64,000 nucleotides of DNA. It comes from JBBRXJ01 sp038248505. Its GTDB lineage: Bacteria > Bacteroidota > Bacteroidia > Bacteroidales > JBBRXJ01. Below are positions 16,601-24,222 of this stretch, one piece after another. Made by a program: the position numbers and the translations under genes. Below the pieces are notes generated by a model. The model had not been told where the DNA came from and did not search any database. It saw nothing but the letters and a program-made list of their open reading frames with translations. Positions within the stretch are counted from its first letter, which is position 1. Each line of letters opens with the position of its first letter. The stretch lies in assembly GCA_038248505.1 (NCBI GenBank), contig JBBRXJ010000003.1, positions 1 through 64,000 of the forward strand, in the 5' to 3' direction.

Positions 16601-18406
16601 TCATTTTTCATTTAGTCCTGCTATTACTAAGCCAGCCTTTGCCTTTCCACACAGCTTTTCAACATCTTCTATTGACGCATTTCGTATACCATCAACACTT
16701 CCAAAATGTGTTAATAGCTTTTCTTTTAGCTTCTCTCCTACTCCCTTTATAGCATCTAATTCCGATTTAATAAAATCTGCTGAGCGTTTAAGCCTATGAA
16801 AGCTAATACCAAAGCGATGTGCCTCGTTTCGTAAATTTTGTATTACCTTTAATGTAATCGAATTTCTATCTAAATACAAAGGCACAGGGTCGCCCGGAAA
16901 ATAAATCTCCTCAAGTCTTTTAGCAATACTAATAATCGCTATTTTATTAGTAAGTTCTAGTTTTTCCAGACTAGCTAATGCCGCGCTCAATTGACCTTTT
17001 CCTCCATCAATCACAATTAAATCGGGCAATGGCACATCTTCTTCTAACATACGACTATAACGCCTGTACAATATTTCTTCCATAGTAGCAAAGTCATCTG
17101 CTCCAACAACCGTTTTAACATTAAAATGCCTATACTCACTTTTTGCCGGTTTTCCTTTTCTAAAAACTACACAAGCCGCTACAGGAAATTCCCCTTGAAT
17201 ATTCGAATTATCAAAACATTCAATATGCATTGGTGCAACATTTAAACGCAAATCATATTTCATTTTTTCAATCACACTATTTGCCTTACGCCCTGTATCG
17301 GCTTTCTCAGCAAGTCGTTTTCGCTCCAACCTAAAATACGATAAATTTCGTTCTGATAATTCTAACAGTTTTTTCTTATCGCCTCTTTGTGGCACAAGTG
17401 TTTTAGCCCCAGGTATATCGGTTCCTATTTCAAAAGGTAAAATAATTTCTGTTGATGTACTTTGCAATCGCTCACGTAACTCAATAACAGCATAGGCTAG
17501 TAAATCTTCTTTAGCTTCTTCAATACGCTTTTTTAACTCAACACTATGTACTTGTACAATGGCGCCATTCATAATTTTAAGATAATTCACATAAGCTGAG
17601 GAGCTATCATCAAAAAAAGTAAACACGTCTGTGTTACGTATTTCAGGGGTTACCACAGTTGATCGACTTTGAAACTTCTTTAAAATATCTATCTTTTGAC
17701 GCAATATTTCAGCCGCTTCAAATTCATAAGCAGCTGATTTCTCAAGCATCATAGAACTAATATATTGTATTACTTGCTGTAAATCGCCTTTTATTATTTT
17801 CCTAATAATATCAATATCCGATAAATATTCCGTCTCAGCCTGCAAACCCTCACATGGACCTTTGCACTTTTTCATATGATACTCAAGGCAAATTTTGAAT
17901 TTATTGGCCTTTATATTATCATCCGTAAGCTTTAATGAACAAGTACGCAAAAGAAAAATCTCATTAATAAGATCGAGCAGTGTTTTCACCGTTCTTAGTG
18001 AAGTATAGGGTCCATAAAACGCTGCCCCATCGCGCACTACATTTCGAGTATAAAAAATTCTCGGAAAAGGCTCATTTGTAATACAAATCCACGGAAACGT
18101 TTTATCATCTTTCAATAATACATTATATTTTGGCTGATACTCTTTTATCAAATTATTTTCAAGCAGCAAAGCATCGCTTTCAGTATTCACAACAATATGC
18201 CGTATATCAGCTATTTTACTCACCAAAACCTGAGTTTTCGCACTATCGTTCGTTTTAGTAAAATAAGTCAATACGCGTTTTTTTAAACTCTTTGCTTTAC
18301 CTATGTAGATAATTTTTCCGTTTGCATCAAAATATTGATACACCCCTGGCTTATCGGGTAAGTTTTTAACAAGAAGTTCAATATTTTCTCTCTCTATTAG
18401 CTTCAA
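16601..18406 (-). CDS. uvrC: Excinuclease ABC subunit C, 601 aa
   Basis: This is the nuclease subunit of nucleotide excision repair, cutting on both sides of a UvrB-marked lesion. The GIY-YIG domain is at the N-terminus (PGVYQYFDANGKIIYIGKAK). Next comes a Cys cluster (CSLKL...CLEYHMKKCKGPC) and a UVR motif near residue 220. The RNase H-like 5' nuclease follows (HIECFDNSNIQGEFPVAACV; PDLIVIDGGKGQL), and two helix-hairpin-helix elements end the protein (IKGVGEKLKEKLLTHFG). It is complete and transcribed away from the cyclase gene. Confidence 0.96.
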   Translation of the reverse strand: MKLIERENIELLVKNLPDKPGVYQYFDANGKIIYIGKAKSLKKRVLTYFTKTNDSAKTQVLVSKIADIRHIVVNTESDALLLENNLIKEYQPKYNVLLKDDKTFPWICITNEPFPRIFYTRNVVRDGAAFYGPYTSLRTVKTLLDLINEIFLLRTCSLKLTDDNIKANKFKICLEYHMKKCKGPCEGLQAETEYLSDIDIIRKIIKGDLQQVIQYISSMMLEKSAAYEFEAAEILRQKIDILKKFQSRSTVVTPEIRNTDVFTFFDDSSSAYVNYLKIMNGAIVQVHSVELKKRIEEAKEDLLAYAVIELRERLQSTSTEIILPFEIGTDIPGAKTLVPQRGDKKKLLELSERNLSYFRLERKRLAEKADTGRKANSVIEKMKYDLRLNVAPMHIECFDNSNIQGEFPVAACVVFRKGKPAKSEYRHFNVKTVVGADDFATMEEILYRRYSRMLEEDVPLPDLIVIDGGKGQLSAALASLEKLELTNKIAIISIAKRLEEIYFPGDPVPLYLDRNSITLKVIQNLRNEAHRFGISFHRLKRSADFIKSELDAIKGVGEKLKEKLLTHFGSVDGIRNASIEDVEKLCGKAKAGLVIAGLNEK

Positions 18407-18613
18407 TTACTAAAATTTTGTATATTGGTACTGCTTTTGATCATTAAATATATTGATTATATTGGAATACATCAAAATTACTAAAGATTTACATTAAATA
18501 AGAGATTTCTTATAGCAGCCTGTTGAGAGAAAAAAAGACATATTTCTCAGCATTAATTTTTATTAAATACAAAATAAGTTCATTAAGAATTAAACTAATA
18601 GAATTCAATCATA

Positions 18614-20014
18614 ATGGAAGAGTTAAATCAGGATCCCACGCTCGTAAAACGTGTGCAGAAGCTTATTGAGGAGAATCGTGATCTTAACAATCAAATGAAG
18701 CAGCTTAGTGCTAAAAATGATGAGTTATCTATCCAAATTGATACATTAAAAACACGCCTCAGTAAATTAGGAGATTCAGCTAAAGACTTACAGCTTGATC
18801 ATACCCAGACCATTAAATTTAAAATGGCTACGGTATTATTTCTCGAAATTCATGGTTTTAAAAGTGTTAGTGGCGAGGAAGATTCCAAAGAAATCATTGA
18901 TGAACTAGATAATCTATTTTATCAATTCGACGATATAACCGCAAATTTCAAAATCGAAAAAATTAAAACTATAGGCGATACGTACATGTGTGCTGGAGGA
19001 GTACCTATAAAAAACATTACAAACCCCTTAGACGTCGTTTTATCAGCACTAGAGATGTATAATGTCTTTAATGAAACAAAAGAAAAATACACTTCCAGAA
19101 ATAAGCCTTTTTATGAAATGAAAATTGGCATACACACAGGGCCAGTAATTGCAAATACATCAGGCAAGAAAAAAATATCATACGACCTTAAAGGTGAAAC
19201 CGTTAACACAGCTAGCCGCATGATGTCTGCTGCAGAAAACGGAATGATAATTATTTCTGTTATGACCTATGAGCTGGTTAAAGATTATTTTACCTGCGAA
19301 CATTATGGCAAAATGCCAGTTAAAATGCAGGGAAACATGGATATGTATTCCGTTAAACGCATTAAAGTTTCACTCTCTGAAAATCGCGAGGGTCGCAAAC
19401 CTAATGAAATCTTTCGTAATAGCTATTTAATGCGGCAGCTAACCGATTTTCAAGAAATTATACTTGAAAAATTAGAAAAAGAATTGCCTTCCTTTTTGTT
19501 TTATCATAACGTTAAACACACCATAGATGTAGCCACGCAAGCAGAGCTAATAGCATGGGGTGAAGGTATATCTGATGAAGACATTCTGCTACTTAAAACG
19601 GCCGCAATACTACATGATGTTGGCCAAATTCAAGGTGCCAAAGATCATGAAGACCGTGGTGCAGCAATGGCAAAGGAAATTTTACCAAACTATGGATATG
19701 CTCCTCAACAAATTGAAACTATATGTGAACTGATTATGGCAACAAAGCTTCCACCAAATCCACAAAATTTACTACAACAAATCATGTGCGATTCGGACTT
19801 AGATTACTTGGGAAGAAGCGATTTTATTCCTGTTTCAAACACCCTTTTTGAAGAGTTAAAAGCTCAAAATATTATTACAAACATTAACGATTGGAATAAA
19901 ATTCAGGTGAAATTTCTCAGCGTTCATCAATTTTACACCAAAACTGCAAATACATTGCGTTCAGTTAACAAACAACAGCAAATTGATCGTATTAAATCGA
20001 TAATTGAAGATTAA
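18614..20014 (+). CDS. Class III adenylate cyclase fused to an HD phosphohydrolase domain, 466 aa
   Basis: Three parts are visible: an N-terminal coiled coil (residues 5-60), a class III nucleotide cyclase domain (about 70-250) and an HD-superfamily domain (about 285-440, with ILHDVGQ at 331-337 and HEDRG after it). Adenine-selecting residues are present (K116 in EKIKTIGD, D191 in YDLKGETVN), as are the transition-state N198 and R202 and the metal ligand D122. The first metal ligand, normally Asp in FxDIxGF, is Glu78 here (LFLEIHGF). There is no membrane segment, so it is cytosolic. It could make a cyclic nucleotide and hydrolyse another; the HD substrate is unknown. Confidence 0.85.
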   Translation: MEELNQDPTLVKRVQKLIEENRDLNNQMKQLSAKNDELSIQIDTLKTRLSKLGDSAKDLQLDHTQTIKFKMATVLFLEIHGFKSVSGEEDSKEIIDELDNLFYQFDDITANFKIEKIKTIGDTYMCAGGVPIKNITNPLDVVLSALEMYNVFNETKEKYTSRNKPFYEMKIGIHTGPVIANTSGKKKISYDLKGETVNTASRMMSAAENGMIIISVMTYELVKDYFTCEHYGKMPVKMQGNMDMYSVKRIKVSLSENREGRKPNEIFRNSYLMRQLTDFQEIILEKLEKELPSFLFYHNVKHTIDVATQAELIAWGEGISDEDILLLKTAAILHDVGQIQGAKDHEDRGAAMAKEILPNYGYAPQQIETICELIMATKLPPNPQNLLQQIMCDSDLDYLGRSDFIPVSNTLFEELKAQNIITNINDWNKIQVKFLSVHQFYTKTANTLRSVNKQQQIDRIKSIIED

Positions 20015-20041
20015 ACATGAGGTGGATGAGGCATTGGGGTA

Positions 20042-20067
20042 CGGTCACTTCGAGGACCCAGTGACCG
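20042..20067. repeat. REP-like inverted repeat (GGTCACT...AGTGACC)
   Basis: CGGTCACT and AGTGACCG flank TCGAGGACCC, giving an 8-bp stem. Related sequence (GTCACTTCGAGGAC...GTGACC) occurs near 21,491, and pieces such as CACTCGAAGTGA occur near 24,028. This belongs to a dispersed family in 20-24 kb. Confidence 0.6.
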
Positions 20068-20146
20068 AGTGCTCCAAAAATCTTTGGTGCTGATTCATAG
20101 CAGTTGTAAAACCAATTTCAAATTGAAAACTGAGCTGACTGAGGCA

Positions 20147-20160
20147 TTCGCCGCGGCGAA
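20147..20160. repeat. Palindrome TTCGCCGCGGCGAA
   Basis: This is a perfect 14-bp palindrome. Close relatives are TTCGCCGAGGCGAA at 21,607, TTCGCCTAGGCGAA at 23,978 and a damaged copy at 23,624, most of them followed by GAAGAAA or a similar tract. Confidence 0.65.
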
Positions 20161-20351
20161 GAAGCCCCGGCATTGTGAGAGACGGTCATGCGCCGAACGG
20201 CGCTTATACTATTTAAACGGGTTTGAAATTTTAAACCTGTCTTCAATATTTTGCCCGTCTTGCATATCGGTCAACAATATGAAACGCTTCGGTTTTCGGA
20301 ACGCGTACGTGACTACCGACAAGAATGCTAAAGCGGGAACCAAACCTTCGC

Positions 20352-20396
20352 AAACCACTGAACACCAACAGTTTTATATTGTGTGTGGTTTTTTTT
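20352..20396 (+). terminator. Weak terminator-like hairpin before parE
   Basis: AAACCAC and GTGGTTT can pair over a long loop and lead into a run of T at the parE 3' end. It may end transcripts from the left. The loop is long, so support is weak. Confidence 0.35.
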
Positions 20397-20704
20397 TAAT
20401 CAACTACTTTAAGTCGATTTTCAATATCCATATTTTGATGTAAAATCCTGATGATCTCAATTATTTTGTCTTCTGCATTCTTGAAAAAAATTAAATTAGA
20501 TTTAACTTTTGACACTCTGTATCCAACTCTAATATAATCAATACTACTACACAAGTCAAAGTTATCCACAATATATTCAATCTCATCAATGATTAGGTTG
20601 TGATATCTATCGGATTGTTTTCTTGACCATTTGTTTAACGTGTAAAGCCATATTTTCTCCAAATCAGAAATAGCTTTTTCACTTATCCTATATTTATTAA
20701 TCAT
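20396..20704 (-). CDS. parE: ParE/RelE-family toxin, 102 aa
   Basis: This small basic protein has the ParE fold: N-terminal helices with YRISEKAISDLEKIWLYT, and the C-terminal strands VGYRVSKVKSNLIFFK and IIEIIRILHQNMDI, where the Ile-Leu-His-x-x-Met/Asp end is typical of the family. ParE toxins poison DNA gyrase. Its ATG overlaps the TGA of the upstream antitoxin gene (ATGA), the classic arrangement for translational coupling with the antitoxin made first. The gene is intact. Confidence 0.88.
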   Translation of the reverse strand: MINKYRISEKAISDLEKIWLYTLNKWSRKQSDRYHNLIIDEIEYIVDNFDLCSSIDYIRVGYRVSKVKSNLIFFKNAEDKIIEIIRILHQNMDIENRLKVVD

Positions 20705-20943
20705 AAGTATTTTCGATGTAAATCTTCGAGATGCTTGTCAGCATTGAAGTTTTCAATCATTGGACTGTTTTCTCCTTCAATCAATGCGTTTCTTAATTCT
20801 TTCAGTTTTTTCTCTTCTGATTCTAAAATTCTTAAGGCTGAACGTACAACTTCACTTGCAGAACTATATTTTCCAGAGGTAATAGATGACTTTATAAAAT
20901 CCTCGTAGTGCGAACCTAATGATATTGATGTATTTTTTCCCAT
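20701..20943 (-). CDS. parD: ParD-type antitoxin (ribbon-helix-helix), 80 aa
   Basis: The N-terminus reads GKNTSISLGSHYEDFIKSSI then SGKYSSASEVVRSALRILE, the ribbon-helix-helix of ParD/CC2985-type antitoxins, which bind the operon operator as dimers. The acidic, flexible C-terminus (NALIEGENSPMIENF) would wrap the toxin. I place the start at the ATG at 20,943, where the conserved domain begins, and not ten codons earlier. A 17-bp inverted repeat (20,967-20,983) just upstream is the likely operator. Confidence 0.88.
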   Translation of the reverse strand: MGKNTSISLGSHYEDFIKSSITSGKYSSASEVVRSALRILESEEKKLKELRNALIEGENSPMIENFNADKHLEDLHRKYL

Positions 20944-20966
20944 TTTGATGTATTTTAATTTCAAAG

Positions 20967-20983
20967 TTACCAAATCTTGGTAA
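20967..20983. promoter_or_regulatory. Inverted repeat, likely ParD operator
   Basis: TTACCAA and TTGGTAA are separated by three bases, centred 32 bases upstream of the parD start. Position and symmetry suit a ribbon-helix-helix repressor site. That it is bound by ParD is inferred. Confidence 0.5.
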
Positions 20984-21041
20984 TTAAATCAAATCGACTA
21001 CTAAAAATCTATTATTATTCCGTATAAAGAGGATTATATTG

Positions 21042-21412
21042 TTAGTTATCAGGCATTTGTGATAGTTCCTCAAAATTACTCACTACTTCGGAATATAAGG
21101 TAACACAGCAGCTTTCTAAAGCAGCAGAAATGATGAGCGAATCATAAAACGAATAGCCATATTTTATTTTTATGGCATTGGTATTTCTAACAGTGTCAAT
21201 AGTATTATCGTGAATAGAAACTAAAATTCAATTTCTGAAAGTGCTATTTACAAATCAACTTCTTTTGGAGAGTATTATTTATATACCACATTGCATAACT
21301 CCTGTAAAACTTGTGTGCTCACAAAAACCTGCGGATTGTTATCGATAAATCTGGAAAGCTTTTTGTTAATTTTCATTCTCCGTATCGGTATTGCAATATA
21401 TTAGTCTTATCC
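21042..21412 (-). pseudogene. PIN-domain RNase toxin, decayed
   Basis: Pieces in different minus-strand frames rebuild a VapC-like PIN protein. TNILQYRYGE (near 21,400) has the first-Asp region damaged. KLSRFIDNNPQVFVSTQVLQ then ELCNVVY follows with the conserved Glu. KYGYSFYDSLIISAALES then VTLYSEV holds the third and fourth acidic positions. A stop codon follows NVVYK, and at least two frame changes are needed. The reader should treat it as a dead toxin. No antitoxin gene is beside it, only the ParDE operon. Confidence 0.6.
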
Positions 21413-21487
21413 TGTCACCATTCGCCGTAAGTTTTTAGGTCGTATACTGGTTATATAACTCGGTAACTTCGAGGGTCTTAGTGGTTC

Positions 21488-21525
21488 GTTGCTGTCACTT
21501 CGAGGACATTGGTGACCGATGGCCA
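21488..21525. repeat. REP-like inverted repeat, second copy
   Basis: GTCACTTCGAGGACATTGGTGAC pattern: the arms GTCAC and GTGAC flank TTCGAGGAC and a variable end. It is a relative of 20,042-20,067. Confidence 0.5.
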
Positions 21526-21606
21526 TCGAAGATGCTTTTACTGATTCATTAAAATTGTACGAATATTTATTATAAAAAAAAGGGGGTTGAGATGGTACAT
21601 TGAGTT

Positions 21607-21620
21607 TTTCGCCGAGGCGA
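21607..21620. repeat. Palindrome TTCGCCGAGGCGAA
   Basis: This is a member of the dispersed palindrome family, preceded by GTACATTGAGTTT and followed by GAAAC. It lies 29 bases from the ade 3' end. Confidence 0.6.
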
Positions 21621-21648
21621 AGAAACTCTGGCGTTTAGGCTACCAATG

Positions 21649-23262
21649 CTACTTCAAATACTTAAAACTATTCACATCAAACAATCCCTTTAAACCAATT
21701 TTTATTTCAGGAATAACAATAAGCGCAAGAAAAGACAAAGTCATAAATGGGGCACTAAGCGGAGATCCCCAGTTTTTAATACATTTATCTAATTTTGAAT
21801 ATTTTTTTGCAACGGTAATAGCATCTAAATTCGACATTAATCCAGCTATTGGAAGTGACAAAACATCCGAAAAATTTTTAGATACTACAGCTAGGGCACC
21901 CTTTTTCTTTATTACTAAATTAATTACGGTAAACAAATCCTGATCATTAGTACCAACCGCAATTATATTATGGTTGTCATGCGAAACGGATGTTGCCATA
22001 GCTCCTTCTTTTAACCCAAAACCACGAACCATGCTAACTATAGGTTTATCTTTAGTGTTATAACGGTTTATTAATATCACTTTTAACAAATCACGAGATA
22101 CATCTGAATAAGCAAGACCAGAGAAAATAAGAGCTGGCAATATAATTTTTTTAGTAACAATACTTTTATCAAAAACTTCAATAAAAGGAGATTCATTGCC
22201 GTCATTTAATAACACTATATCTTTTACACTAATTTCTTCTCTATTAAAATTGTTTATAATATTTAATTTAACAGATTTTTTTTTACGTTTTACTTCATTA
22301 TAAATACATCTACCTTCTCTAAAAGTTATCAATGTATTAAACTCTTTAAGACTATCAACAACAATAAAATCGGCAGAATCGCCTTCTCTCAACAATCCAA
22401 TTGGCAAATTATAATGAAGTACAGCATTAACTGAAGCAGCTCTTATTACATCAAATAAGTTATATCCAGCGTTAACAGCGAATTTAACAGAAAGATCTAT
22501 ATGACCCTCTAATAAAGCGTCAGGATGCAGATCATCAGAACAGAACATTAGATTTTTTGGTGATTTATCAAAAAGAGGTAATAAATTCAAAAGATCATTC
22601 GCTGCACTTCCTCTACGAATGAGAATCATAACACCAAGAGCGATCTTTTTCATTGCCTCCTTATAAGAAGTACACTCATGATCGGTAGATATTCCAGCAC
22701 TAAAATAATTATGCATCTCATCATCGGATAAACCCGGGGCATGTCCATCAATAGGTTTTAAATATTTTTTAGCAATAGTAACTTTTTCTATAACTGATGA
22801 ATCTTTATTAATAAGACCTGGATAATTCATTAACTCAGCTAAAAAATAAATAGAATTACTTTTCATTAAAGTCTCAATTTCAGAAACTCCAATGCTAGCA
22901 CCTGAAGCTTCAATAGATGTTGCCGGAACACATGAAGGAGCTCCATAAAAGAAGGCAACATCTGTTTTTTCTGAGAGAGAAATCATATAATCAACACCAC
23001 TTATACCACATACATTAGCAATCTCATGAGGATCGGCAACTACAGCAATAGTTCCATGTTTAATAGCCTGTTCTGAAAAAGCGCGAGGAGTTAACATAGA
23101 ACTCTCAATATGGATATGGCTATCTACAAATCCAGGAAGGATATAATTTGATACTTGCTTATCAATACGAGTAATAGATACTATTTTATTTTCTTTAATA
23201 TCAAGAGAGCAAGGATATATCTGATCCTTCCATACATCAACAAGATTAGCTTCAAAAATCAT
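21649..23262 (-). CDS. ade: Adenine deaminase, 537 aa
   Basis: This amidohydrolase converts adenine to hypoxanthine for purine salvage. The metal-binding signature is in LPGFVDSHIHIESSMLTP (about residues 45-62), followed by VVADPHEIANVCG (about 94) and the DGHAPGLSD loop (about 172). The extra C-terminal domain of bacterial adenine deaminases is present (MVRGFGLKEGAMATSVSHD then NHNIIAVG near 415-440). The protein is slightly shorter than the usual 560-600 residues, but all domains appear. It is monocistronic, with a repeat-rich region upstream. Confidence 0.94.
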   Translation of the reverse strand: MIFEANLVDVWKDQIYPCSLDIKENKIVSITRIDKQVSNYILPGFVDSHIHIESSMLTPRAFSEQAIKHGTIAVVADPHEIANVCGISGVDYMISLSEKTDVAFFYGAPSCVPATSIEASGASIGVSEIETLMKSNSIYFLAELMNYPGLINKDSSVIEKVTIAKKYLKPIDGHAPGLSDDEMHNYFSAGISTDHECTSYKEAMKKIALGVMILIRRGSAANDLLNLLPLFDKSPKNLMFCSDDLHPDALLEGHIDLSVKFAVNAGYNLFDVIRAASVNAVLHYNLPIGLLREGDSADFIVVDSLKEFNTLITFREGRCIYNEVKRKKKSVKLNIINNFNREEISVKDIVLLNDGNESPFIEVFDKSIVTKKIILPALIFSGLAYSDVSRDLLKVILINRYNTKDKPIVSMVRGFGLKEGAMATSVSHDNHNIIAVGTNDQDLFTVINLVIKKKGALAVVSKNFSDVLSLPIAGLMSNLDAITVAKKYSKLDKCIKNWGSPLSAPFMTLSFLALIVIPEIKIGLKGLFDVNSFKYLK

Positions 23263-23599
23263 TTATGTAAATTTATAATTGAATATATATAAAAAAATTT
23301 CTAGAAAAATTTCAACCTAAATTATTTAAGTAGGTAGTTGAGGTGCCATAATGTGTTTATCAAAATGTATTAAAAGTTACGGTTATGTAAAGCTGTTAAT
23401 TTCTAGCGCTTCTAAAAGTTTCGATTCTACTCAGCGCAGATCCTTAACGTACTACTTTCACCAATATATAAAAGAAGTACAAGAATGCAGGATCTAATTT
23501 AATAATACAAAACAAAGATATAACAATTAATACCGATAATAAAAAATGAAGCGAAATATTGATGAGTCATCGTGCAGGTCTATAAATAAATACCTATGT

Positions 23600-23660
23600 T
23601 CACTGAGGTAGTACACTGAGTTTTTAGCCGAGGCGAAGAAATGCCCTCTAAGTGACCATT
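23600..23660. repeat. Dispersed repeat, long copy A
   Basis: CACTGAGGTAGTACACTGAG is followed by TTTTTAGCCGAGGCGAAGAA and ATGCCCTCTAAGTGACC. It aligns along its whole length with 23,950-24,011. The central palindrome has lost one base of symmetry. Confidence 0.65.
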
Positions 23661-23680
23661 CCAATAATTTAGTCAAAAAA

Positions 23681-23789
23681 TTGTTAATAAGTACAAATTG
23701 TTTCACGTGGAACATAATTAAATACTTATTAAACAAATAATTACTACTTTATATTTAAATCTATTGATTAAATACATTGTTAATAAGTA
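23681..23789. repeat. Iterated AT-rich 13-mer TTGTTAATAAGTA
   Basis: Direct copies lie at 23,681-23,693 and 23,777-23,789, and an inverted near-copy (TACTTATTAAACAA) at 23,723-23,736. They bracket the first parS-like site within 110 bp. The arrangement resembles protein-binding iterons or an unwinding element. Confidence 0.55.
23699..23714. promoter_or_regulatory. parS-like site 1 (one mismatch from perfect palindrome)
   Basis: TGTTTCACGTGGAACA fits the ParB-binding parS consensus TGTTnCACGTGnAACA. It lies in the non-coding region between ade and mnmG. Confidence 0.75.
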
Positions 23790-23949
23790 TTATCATAAAA
23801 AAATGAAATAGAAAAATTGTTTGAGATTTTTCTCCAAAAAGATAATAAAGTTGCTTTGTCGTCGCGGCGAATGTCTTAGCCACCCACATTTATTAATAGA
23901 ATTAGTTTTTACAATTGCTATACACTAACAAAAAGTTTTTTCGTAACCA

Positions 23950-24011
23950 CCGGTCACTGAAGCAGTATATTTAGTTTTTCGCCTAGGCGAAGAAATGCCC
24001 TCGAAGTAACC
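23950..24011. repeat. Dispersed repeat, long copy B
   Basis: This copy aligns with 23,600-23,660 and contains the perfect palindrome TTCGCCTAGGCGAA (23,978-23,991). It begins GGTCACTGAAGCAG and ends CCCTCGAAGTAACC, so its ends are themselves imperfectly inverted. Confidence 0.65.
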
Positions 24012-24206
24012 GCAACGCAAAACTGAGGCACTCGAAGTGAACGTCTCTCCAATACAAGGGAGCCTCATCCACCTACTTTTTTTGTGAAAATACTATTTAT
24101 ATATGCAATAAATCAACAAAAGACTCTTCGTAGCTCTCTATCACTTAGGCACTCGAAGAGACCGTATCACTAAAACTCTTTCTTTTGTTATCAATAATTA
24201 AATTTC

Positions 24207-24222
24207 TGTTCCACGTGGAACA
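24207..24222. promoter_or_regulatory. parS-like site 2 (perfect palindrome)
   Basis: TGTTCCACGTGGAACA is a perfect 16-bp palindrome matching the parS consensus. It abuts the mnmG stop codon. Confidence 0.8.

Larger units (their letters stand above)
20015..20395. other. Intergenic stretch with REP-like palindromes
   Basis: There is no supportable gene. It holds a REP-like inverted repeat (20,042-20,067), the 14-bp palindrome at 20,147-20,160 and a weak terminator. GC content is locally higher than in flanking genes, which fits mobile repeat DNA. Confidence 0.5.
23263..24222. other. 960-bp gene-free region with parS sites and repeats
   Basis: No real gene is seen; short ORFs here are artefacts of the palindromes. 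It contains two parS-like sites (23,699 and 24,207), three copies of an AT-rich 13-mer around the first, two long copies of the REP-like unit and several fragments. Combined with mnmG next door, this is the best candidate in the window for an origin-proximal element. No DnaA-box cluster was found by eye. Confidence 0.6.

Noticed and set aside
20069..20443. Open frame of 124 codons between the cyclase and parE genes
   Set aside because: It crosses the REP-like repeats and part of parE on the other strand, has repetitive composition and matches no family.
20562..20570. Perfect DnaA box TTATCCACA
   Set aside because: It is a single copy inside parE coding sequence, with no cluster around it. 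One 9-mer match is expected by chance in 64 kb.
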